This document shows positions 1-5,041 of a stretch of DNA of 5,933 bases, one piece after another. The DNA lies in the NCBI GenBank assembly GCA_030668165.1, contig DAOUUM010000204.1:1-5933 (forward strand). The letters run 5' to 3'. A program made the translations under genes and the position numbers. The notes under the pieces are model-generated. The model did not search any database, had not been told where the DNA came from, and was given only the letters and a program-made list of their open reading frames with translations. Position 1 is the first letter of the stretch; every line of letters begins with the position of its first letter. The DNA comes from Candidatus Heimdallarchaeota archaeon (GTDB lineage Archaea; Asgardarchaeota; Heimdallarchaeia; Heimdallarchaeales; Kariarchaeaceae).

Positions 1-1057
1 CATATTGCTCCACTCCACGGTAAATTCGATCTAGTGATAAAATGTAATCCATATTACCAGTGTCTAAATTCTGGTTGAAGAAGTCGGTCATACTTTCTTC
101 ATTCTCTACCTGGAATATCCTCATCGCCTCTTTGTTCACCTTTGTTATCTTGAATTGTGAATACAGATACATTGCCTCTTCTAAATTCTCTATTAGATAG
201 GACTCAAGATCTTCAATACCCTTCTTTTTCAACACATTTAGCTCAACCAGCAAGTCACCCATATCACGTTCAATTATTCCAATATCTGCAATTTCTGAGA
301 TAGTATCGTAAAATCCGAAGAATTTTTGGTAATCAACTATATTATGATCACTCTTGTCCCTTTCGATAATGGATAGAGTACCTTTGAATTCATCAAATAC
401 TTTATAAAATAGAATTACGTCTACTTGTGACTTGGATCGTAGTATTTTGGTATTTAACATAAAATCTTCTGCGTTTGCCATATACCCATGAATTTGGTCT
501 CTATCTTCACTAGCCAAGTATTTTAATATCGATTCACCAATAAGCGATGTACCTGTTTTATTTAGTATTCTCACCAAGGCAAAATTATGATCTACAATCA
601 TGGTTTTGGAGAGAACACATACTCCTTCCAGGGCAAATTCATCAAATTGAGCCAGTTTAATGACTCTTTGCTCCAATTTTCTACGTCTATTAATACTGGT
701 TGCGAGAAGATTAGCCATGGCTGAGAAAACGAATATCGGGACTATGGGGGATATTAAATCTCGTGGAAAGAAATCAGATGTTAGTTCATGAAAAATTAAG
801 AAAATAATTCCAGTTATTATGGTTAATATGGTAGAATCTCTCGGACTTAGAATGTAAACATAGAAAACCATTGCCACCAAAATGAATAAGAACCTATTCT
901 GACCAAGTGGAACCAACAGGGTTAGATTGATCACAATGCTAAGTATGAGCACAATAATGCTGACTAGGACTCTTCGTGAATAGGACTGTTCAATCCATCT
1001 GATAATTCTTCCTGGGATAGAATTGAATGATATTTTGGTGTCATTATCATCACTCAT
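1..1057 (-). CDS. Membrane-anchored PAS-domain sensor protein, probable histidine kinase N-terminus (partial)
   Basis: An uninterrupted minus-strand reading frame runs from an ATG at 1057 to the left edge, giving 352 residues with no stop. The first in-frame stop upstream is at 1082-1084, and this is the first ATG after it. A GGAG lies 8 bases before it on the minus strand, which supports the start. After a short polar N-terminus there are about four hydrophobic segments (roughly residues 30-50, 55-71, 76-92 and 101-119), then a basic stretch NRRRKLEQR (123-131). Residues about 138-235 look like a PAS fold: FDEFALEGVCVL, a central LIGESILKYL, then ASEDRDQI. Residues about 268-352 match a second PAS-like module often seen in sensor kinases, with L..LKKKGIEDLESYL, then ITKVNKEAMRIF and VENEES. 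This suggests a membrane-bound signal sensor acting in the cytoplasm. The kinase or other output domain would lie beyond the edge and is not seen, so 'histidine kinase' is inference. A diguanylate cyclase or a PAS-only regulator is possible. Confidence 0.8.
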   Translation of the reverse strand, partial: MSDDNDTKISFNSIPGRIIRWIEQSYSRRVLVSIIVLILSIVINLTLLVPLGQNRFLFILVAMVFYVYILSPRDSTILTIITGIIFLIFHELTSDFFPRDLISPIVPIFVFSAMANLLATSINRRRKLEQRVIKLAQFDEFALEGVCVLSKTMIVDHNFALVRILNKTGTSLIGESILKYLASEDRDQIHGYMANAEDFMLNTKILRSKSQVDVILFYKVFDEFKGTLSIIERDKSDHNIVDYQKFFGFYDTISEIADIGIIERDMGDLLVELNVLKKKGIEDLESYLIENLEEAMYLYSQFKITKVNKEAMRIFQVENEESMTDFFNQNLDTGNMDYILSLDRIYRGVEQY

Positions 1058-1093
1058 TACACTTTCTCCAATATTGTGACGTTAACTAAGAAT

Positions 1094-1110
1094 GTATAAT
1101 AAATATATCT
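1094..1110 (-). promoter_or_regulatory. Candidate TATA box for the PAS sensor gene
   Basis: Read on the minus strand this is an A/T-only core (ATATATTTATTATA) about 40-50 bases upstream of the ATG at 1057. Archaeal transcription usually starts about 25 bases downstream of the TATA centre, which would give a leader of roughly 15-20 bases containing the GGAG. The spacer is AT-rich throughout, so chance matches are easy. Confidence 0.35.
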
Positions 1111-1210
1111 CACAGTATTATCAACTTTTTATGACTGAAAATCAATATCTATTCGTTGGGGGAATCTTGGAAATACCATTTTACGTGTGGAATAAATTAA
1201 TAGTACCATA

Positions 1211-1230
1211 AAATAATTTCGAAATTATTT
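1211..1230. repeat. Perfect 20-base palindrome in the divergent intergenic region
   Basis: The half-site AAATAATTTC is followed directly by its exact reverse complement with no spacer, and the match ends at both flanks (A at 1210, G at 1231). Its centre lies about 163 bases from the PAS-sensor ATG and about 177 bases from the GTPase ATG, so it is close to the middle of the divergent spacer. A symmetric site of this kind could bind a dimeric transcription factor controlling both genes. It lies too far upstream of either likely promoter to overlap its TATA box. It could also be chance in AT-rich DNA, although a 10+10 perfect match is longer than expected in a spacer of this size. Confidence 0.5.
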
Positions 1231-1358
1231 GATCATAGAAGTCAACAAATCTGTTATACTATATTTTTTATTTTCATATATTTCTTCAGAGATATAATTT
1301 TTTAATAGCCAGTTTTCTTCAAATTCGCTTGCTGTTTTGCTAATTCTTATTCGATAGT

Positions 1359-1367
1359 ATTTTATTC
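1359..1367 (+). promoter_or_regulatory. Candidate TATA box for the GTPase gene
   Basis: TATTTTATT is centred about 35 bases before the ATG at 1398, which would give an almost leaderless transcript. A second candidate, TATAATTT at about 1293-1300, would give a leader of about 75 bases. I cannot choose firmly between them, and the surrounding sequence is AT-rich. Confidence 0.25.
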
Positions 1368-1397
1368 AATAAATCAGTGTTTTGCATTGTAGGGATT

Positions 1398-1946
1398 ATG
1401 TCGGATAAAGAAGAAACTAAAACAAGAATACATAAAATTGCAATTTTGGGAACACCTAGAAGTGGAAAAACATCTTTAGGCGTAAGAATGGCAAAAAATG
1501 AATTTAAGGACGACATTAGAAGCACTCGAGGAATCGACTTCCACGTCGTGAAGGCAACTATTGGTCCAATCACATTGCAAATTTGGGATTATGCCGGTCA
1601 GAGTCACTACAAGGATGCCGGAATTTTCAACGATATGGTAAAGGGTTCCAGTGCATATTTATTCTGTTATGATACTTCAAATCCATCATCGATGCGTCAA
1701 ATTGATGATTGGATCGAGGTAGCAAAACTGAACAAGAATTTTTACCAAACCAAGAAATATCTTGTCGGATTGAAGGCAGATGCCATAGATAAAGCCTCTG
1801 CTATCGGATTAACCTCCCTTGTCAAGAAATATCTCAATAATCCCAACCTGATAGATAATCATTTTATTTTGAGTGCCAAGGACGATATAGGGCTTGATCT
1901 CCTCGTTACTGAGCTCAAGGAGGATTTAGCGAAAATAATTATATAG
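1398..1946 (+). CDS. Rab/Ras-like small GTPase
   Basis: A 182-residue single-domain small GTPase, about the usual length for Ras-superfamily members, with the G boxes in order. G1/P-loop is GTPRSGKT (18-25). Switch I has T43 in STRGIDF, comparable to TIGVDF in Rabs. G3 is WDYAGQ (63-68), keeping the Gln needed for hydrolysis. G4 is VGLKAD (123-128) and G5 is SAK (159-161). WDxAGQ with a preceding GIDF is Rab-like. Such proteins are abundant in Asgard archaea, and they act as cytosolic GTP/GDP switches. G4 has Leu where NKxD or TKxD is usual. The C-terminus ends in KIII with no cysteine, so prenyl anchoring is not expected. I chose ATG 1398, which is preceded by AGGG; an in-frame GTG at 1377 would add seven residues (MFCIVGI) and cannot be excluded. 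The gene is divergent from the PAS sensor and followed by a long gap, so it is probably monocistronic. The partner and process are unknown. Confidence 0.9.
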   Translation: MSDKEETKTRIHKIAILGTPRSGKTSLGVRMAKNEFKDDIRSTRGIDFHVVKATIGPITLQIWDYAGQSHYKDAGIFNDMVKGSSAYLFCYDTSNPSSMRQIDDWIEVAKLNKNFYQTKKYLVGLKADAIDKASAIGLTSLVKKYLNNPNLIDNHFILSAKDDIGLDLLVTELKEDLAKIII

Positions 1947-1998
1947 ATTTTACTAAATAAATGGTATTAATATATAAAGGAAAAAATAAATGTAGTCC

Positions 1999-2013
1999 AA
2001 TTTTTGTTTGTAT
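1999..2013 (+). terminator. Possible T-rich terminator after the GTPase gene
   Basis: A run CAATTTTTGTTTG lies about 55 bases past the GTPase stop codon. Archaeal termination often uses oligo-T tracts without a hairpin, and no strong stem is seen here. T-tracts are common in this spacer, so support is weak. Confidence 0.25.
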
Positions 2014-2490
2014 TTGGCGCTTTATGACGAACAACGTATTGATAGTAATTTTATCTTATTTGATTTATTCTTGAGCTCCTTCCCTTGTACAGCCATATAT
2101 GTAATTTTCGATAATCGGATTACGATTTAATTTTGAGAAATTTCACAATAAATAATCTGCGGAGAGTTTTACTAGGAAATTTATAATTTATTTTATTTTA
2201 TCAATTTATTTGGATATAATTAGTTTTCAGGGAGTAAATCATCAAATTTATCCAATAATAAATTTTCAGTGCACCCATTTTAACAAATTATACTATACAA
2301 TTATCAAGTAAATCGCCTTACAAATAATATTCTCAGATATTAATTGAATAGCAAAATTTTCATTGATAATCCCCAGATACCTAATATTATATTTATTAAA
2401 ACCACAAACACCTCTATTACGAAAAGCGTAATTATCCCGCGGTTTAAATAAAAATTCGAATTATGTAATCCGTTTCAAAATCACCCCTAG

Positions 2491-2498
2491 TTTATACA
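2491..2498 (+). promoter_or_regulatory. Candidate TATA box for the 61-codon ORF
   Basis: TTTATACA lies 50-57 bases before the ATG at 2548. A start of transcription about 25 bases downstream would fall near 2520 and leave a leader of about 28 bases. The element is immediately followed by the palindrome at 2503-2514, which would sit between TATA box and transcription start. Confidence 0.35.
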
Positions 2499-2502
2499 AA
2501 TT

Positions 2503-2514
2503 ATCTCTAGAGAT
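2503..2514. repeat. 12-base perfect palindrome ATCTCTAGAGAT, candidate operator
   Basis: The sequence equals its own reverse complement, and the symmetry stops at the flanking bases (T at 2502, C at 2515). It lies 5 bases downstream of the TATA-like element and 33 bases before the ATG of the small ORF. A bound dimer there would block initiation. The position is suggestive, but the length is modest and function is inference. Confidence 0.35.
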
Positions 2515-2547
2515 CATTTCATATAGGAAATTGATCCTTAGTTAATT

Positions 2548-2733
2548 ATGGCAACTGCAACATCAACACTATTCAACAAGATGCGAACTATTCGAAAACC
2601 CGTCACCTGGAACAAATCTGTTCAAAAAACAGAGATTTCCACCAAGGATCAGGAAGCAAAGAAATTCTCCATGACTCTCAGTCAGACTTTTGCAGAAGTG
2701 AAAGTAATGGAACATATGAGATTTGTTCGTTAA
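2548..2733 (+). CDS. Small basic protein of unknown function (61 aa)
   Basis: I do not recognise this product. The ORF starts MATATSTLFNKMRTIRK, is rich in Lys, Arg, Thr and Ser, has no evident membrane segment, signal peptide or Cys/His metal site, and ends in tandem stops (TAA TAA). The main reason to call it coding is composition: it is clearly richer in G+C than the spacers on either side, as the recognised genes are. It also has a TATA-like element at a suitable distance. Against it, there is no good Shine-Dalgarno sequence; the nearest AGGAAA ends 17 bases upstream. An opposite-strand frame (2569-2769) overlaps the same island, has a Cys/Phe-rich sequence of lower plausibility, and could be the real one. 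The basic composition would fit a nucleic-acid-binding or regulatory peptide, but that is speculation. Confidence 0.5.
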   Translation: MATATSTLFNKMRTIRKPVTWNKSVQKTEISTKDQEAKKFSMTLSQTFAEVKVMEHMRFVR

Positions 2734-2924
2734 TAAGAAGAGCGGTAAATATTGATTATCCAAATTCAAAGAATGATTTTAATACAAATTAGAAAACAGT
2801 ATTGATTCAATTTAATTTATACAAGTAATTTAGCAATTCACAATTTACTCTATTAAGGGTAATTAGTATTTTATGCATAAGTCAATTAGATGTAAACAAT
2901 AACTGATTACAAGATAAACGGAAT

Positions 2925-2930
2925 TATATA
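2925..2930 (+). promoter_or_regulatory. Candidate TATA box of the nuoHJKL operon
   Basis: TATATA is preceded by an A/G-rich stretch (GATAAACGGAAT) that could act as a BRE. Transcription would start near 2950-2956, giving a leader of about 60 bases to the ATG at 3016. A second A/T element, GATATAATC at about 2949-2957, would give a shorter leader of about 35 bases. A promoter here implies that the operon begins with nuoH. Confidence 0.4.
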
Positions 2931-3002
2931 CTCACTTTTTTCGATGGAGATATAATCAAGATGGTCGATGGCTGAGATACCTCGCTATTGGTCGATTTAT
3001 AG

Positions 3003-3010
3003 AAGGAAGG
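3003..3010 (+). promoter_or_regulatory. Ribosome binding site that favours the nuoH start at 3016
   Basis: AAGGAAGG ends 5 bases before the ATG at 3016, a good Shine-Dalgarno position. The upstream in-frame ATG at 2968 has only a distant GGAGA (2946-2950, 17 bases away), so 3016 is preferred. A four-codon frame, ATG at 2961 to TGA at 2973-2975, overlaps the 2968 ATG. Confidence 0.5.
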
Positions 3011-3015
3011 AAATT

Positions 3016-4110
3016 ATGAACGACTATAATCCCGAAGTACCATTTGCATTCCTATTTGAGGGAACAGATATTGTTATCCCAAATTGGGTTTTGATAAGCG
3101 TTGCAGCACTCCTTTTCGGTGCCTACATTTTAATCAACCAGCTTTTTGCTCCCTGGGTGGAGAGAAAAGTCATGGCCAGAATGCAGGGTAGAAGAGGACC
3201 CGTATATGTTGGATGGAGGGGAATCCTGCAAATACCAGCAGATACCGTCAAATTATTATTGAAGGAAGATACAAGACCAATCGGTGCAGATAAACTAGGA
3301 TTTCTATTATCGGTTTCTGTTGTAACGATTGCAACAATCGTCAGTCTCGCTCCACTTCCATTTGGAAGAACGGGTATGATTGGTGGTGATTTCACGATTG
3401 GATTCCTCTATGTATTTGCCTTATTCTCACTTTTCCCACCATTTATGTTGATTGGTGGATGGGCAAGTAATTCTAAGTATTCATTACTTGGAGGTTTCAG
3501 ATCTGCAGGACAATTGATTGCCTATGAGATCCCCATGCTTATTTCAGTGCTGGGAATTATTGCAGTTACTGGATCCTTGAATTTGATTGAGATCACCGAA
3601 TTTCAGATAGAAAACGGTTGGTTCATATTCAGATATGCAGGTTTCGGTGCTGTTGCAGGTTTTATCTTCTTCATCTCAGGTGTTGCTGAGACTGAGAGAG
3701 TTCCTTTTGATATCCCCGAGGATGAGGGAAGTCTTGTTATGGGACCCCGAACTGAGTTTAGTGGTTGGAGACTTGCATTGCTAATGATGGTTGAGTATAT
3801 TCACCTGTTTGTCAATTCCATGCTTCTTATCTACATGTTCTTCGGTGGATACGATCCTTTACCAATTCCTTCTGGATGGATACCAGCTTTGGATCCATTC
3901 CGTTCACATTGGATTGTTACCCTTCTTTCGCTCACAATTAAAGCCTATATCCTGGTGGCTGTTGCTGCTTGGTTAAGATCCACCCTGCCAAGGTTTAGAA
4001 TAGATCAATTCCTTGTTCTCGGTTGGAAATACCTCATACCAGTTAGTCTTGCTGCAATGTTAGCAATGTTGGCAGGACCCGAGGTTGATGTATTTGGATG
4101 GTGGAACTAA
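3016..4110 (+). CDS. nuoH: Complex I subunit NuoH / FpoH (ND1 homologue)
   Basis: A 364-residue polytopic membrane protein, close to typical NuoH lengths. It links the electron-transfer arm of complex I to the proton-pumping membrane arm and helps form the quinone chamber. Family signatures appear in order: ERKVMARMQ (49-57), then GILQIPADTVKLLLKED (69-85), GWASNSKYSLLGGFRS (148-163) followed by AYE (169-171), and ETERVPFDIPEDE (225-237) with TEFSGW (246-251) and VEYIH (259-263). Eight or so hydrophobic segments are visible. The usual loop reads ETNRAPFDLPEAESELVAG; here N becomes E227, A becomes D236, and the Glu of SELV is Ser239, so the acidic pattern is rearranged. Start 3016 is chosen for its AAGGAAGG; ATG 2968 would add 16 residues. 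The gene heads an operon and its stop overlaps the nuoJ start (TAATG). The electron donor cannot be inferred, so an F420H2-type (Fpo) complex is equally possible. Confidence 0.95.
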   Translation: MNDYNPEVPFAFLFEGTDIVIPNWVLISVAALLFGAYILINQLFAPWVERKVMARMQGRRGPVYVGWRGILQIPADTVKLLLKEDTRPIGADKLGFLLSVSVVTIATIVSLAPLPFGRTGMIGGDFTIGFLYVFALFSLFPPFMLIGGWASNSKYSLLGGFRSAGQLIAYEIPMLISVLGIIAVTGSLNLIEITEFQIENGWFIFRYAGFGAVAGFIFFISGVAETERVPFDIPEDEGSLVMGPRTEFSGWRLALLMMVEYIHLFVNSMLLIYMFFGGYDPLPIPSGWIPALDPFRSHWIVTLLSLTIKAYILVAVAAWLRSTLPRFRIDQFLVLGWKYLIPVSLAAMLAMLAGPEVDVFGWWN

Positions 4111-4715
4111 TGGCATTTGATTTTACACAATTTATTTTCTTTTTCATAGCGGTATACATTTTACTTTGTATCGTTATGGTTCTCAGATCTGAGAAAGTTA
4201 TGCAATCTGCATACTGGTTAATTCTCATGCTGATTGGAGTGTCAATACTATTCCTATTGGCCAATTCTGAAATACTGTTTGTATTCCAGTTATCAATCTA
4301 TTCTGGTGGTATTGCTGTACTATTACTATTTGCAGCGGTTCTAACCGAGCATGATGAATTAGGATTTGATAATTCATTACTTGGATTTGTCCGAGCCACA
4401 TTTTCACAATTTATTATTTACGTGATTTTTGCAGCCAATATGGTTTTCCTCATCCTGAATTCAGTTCTTGACAGTGCTTATCCCCAGATAAGCGAACTGG
4501 CAGATGTTGGTCGAACCTATGCGGAGGCCTGGTCACAGATCACTGGTTTTGCAACCTATATATGGGATGATATGGCCATGGTGATTATTGTTATGGGATT
4601 ATTGGTTCTGACTGCCATTCTTGGTTCAGTTAAACTGGCAATCCGAGAGGAGGAGATAGAGGATCTCAGCGAAGAGGTTCTTCTCAGATTAAAAGGTGAG
4701 GAGGTACTCACATGA
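4110..4715 (+). CDS. nuoJ: Complex I subunit NuoJ / FpoJ (ND6 homologue)
   Basis: A 201-residue membrane protein with five hydrophobic segments (about 5-25, 34-51, 55-78, 90-117 and 153-176) and an acidic C-terminal tail (REEEIEDLSEE, 179-189). The third segment carries the family core IYSGGIAVLLLFA (63-75), matching the Y-x-G-x-I-x-V-L-x-L-F pattern. In known structures this helix contains the bulge that changes shape during turnover and connects the quinone site to the pumps. I place the start at ATG 4110, which overlaps the nuoH stop as TAATG and has GGTGGA (4100-4105) just upstream. An ATG at 4098 would add four residues (MVEL) inside nuoH. The end overlaps nuoK by ATGA, so translation is probably coupled on both sides. 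nuoI is not found between nuoH and this gene. Confidence 0.93.
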   Translation: MAFDFTQFIFFFIAVYILLCIVMVLRSEKVMQSAYWLILMLIGVSILFLLANSEILFVFQLSIYSGGIAVLLLFAAVLTEHDELGFDNSLLGFVRATFSQFIIYVIFAANMVFLILNSVLDSAYPQISELADVGRTYAEAWSQITGFATYIWDDMAMVIIVMGLLVLTAILGSVKLAIREEEIEDLSEEVLLRLKGEEVLT

Positions 4716-5041
4716 TACCCTTGGAATACTATTTAGGATTATCAGCAATCATGTTTGCATCAGGATTATATGGTGTATTAACGCAAAGAAATGCTGTTAG
4801 AATATTGATCTCAGTCGAGGTAATGCTTAATGCTGCTAATCTGAGCATGATTGCATTCAATGGTGTTTTCGGTCTAACTGAATATGAGGGTTGGTCCTTT
4901 ATACTAATAATAATTGCAGTTGCTGCTGTTGAGGCTGCTGTTGGTTTGGCCATCTTCCTGTCAGTATTCAGAAACTATGGTGAGATTGATGTGGGAAATA
5001 TCATCTCTCTCAAAGAACCAAAAGATGTGGAGTTGATTTAG
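4712..5041 (+). CDS. nuoK: Complex I subunit NuoK / FpoK (ND4L homologue)
   Basis: A 109-residue protein with three hydrophobic helices, the normal size of NuoK. Its two conserved membrane glutamates are present: E36 in LISVEVMLNAANL and E74 in AAVEAAVGLAIFL. In the family they form part of the central axis of charged residues that carries protons or coupling between NuoJ and the antiporter-like subunits. The start overlaps the nuoJ stop (ATGA). A strong Shine-Dalgarno sequence, GAGGAGGT at 4698-4705 inside nuoJ, lies 6 bases upstream and is the best ribosome binding site in the window. The stop TAG abuts the nuoL ATG. Nothing unusual is seen in the sequence. Confidence 0.96.
   Translation: MIPLEYYLGLSAIMFASGLYGVLTQRNAVRILISVEVMLNAANLSMIAFNGVFGLTEYEGWSFILIIIAVAAVEAAVGLAIFLSVFRNYGEIDVGNIISLKEPKDVELI

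Larger units (their letters stand above)
1947..2547. other. 601-base AT-rich gap with no gene recognised
   Basis: I checked both strands and saw no convincing ORF, tRNA, rRNA, CRISPR repeat or insertion-sequence end. The composition is much more AT-rich than the flanking genes, with long T/A tracts (for example around 2175-2215) and frequent stops. A T-rich stretch just after the GTPase may end its transcript. Near the right end there is a TATA-like element and a 12-base palindrome that probably belong to the next ORF. A small AT-rich non-coding RNA could be missed by eye. Confidence 0.6.
2734..3015. other. 282-base AT-rich spacer before the nuo operon
   Basis: No ORF or structured RNA is recognised here. 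The right end holds the probable nuo promoter and the nuoH ribosome binding site. A TAA-rich left part separates the small ORF from the operon, so co-transcription of the small ORF with nuo is not favoured, though it cannot be excluded. Confidence 0.5.

Noticed and set aside
1340..1573. Minus-strand ORF over the GTPase start
   Set aside because: It is antisense to the P-loop and switch I of a clear GTPase and has no supporting signal.
2175..2215. Repeated ATTTATT/TTTTATT tracts that look like short direct repeats
   Set aside because: This is low-complexity AT sequence without regular unit length or spacers, so it is neither CRISPR nor an origin repeat I can support.
2453..2475. TTCGAAT resembling a tRNA T-loop
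   Set aside because: No matching acceptor stem, anticodon arm or D arm can be found around it.
2569..2769. Minus-strand ORF opposite the small basic ORF
   Set aside because: It is the less likely of the two: it is rich in Cys and Phe without a metal-site pattern and extends into AT-rich spacer. It is mentioned as an alternative in the 61-codon entry.
3123..3395. Minus-strand ORF inside nuoH
   Set aside because: It is a shadow frame of a strongly conserved gene, with no recognisable domain of its own.
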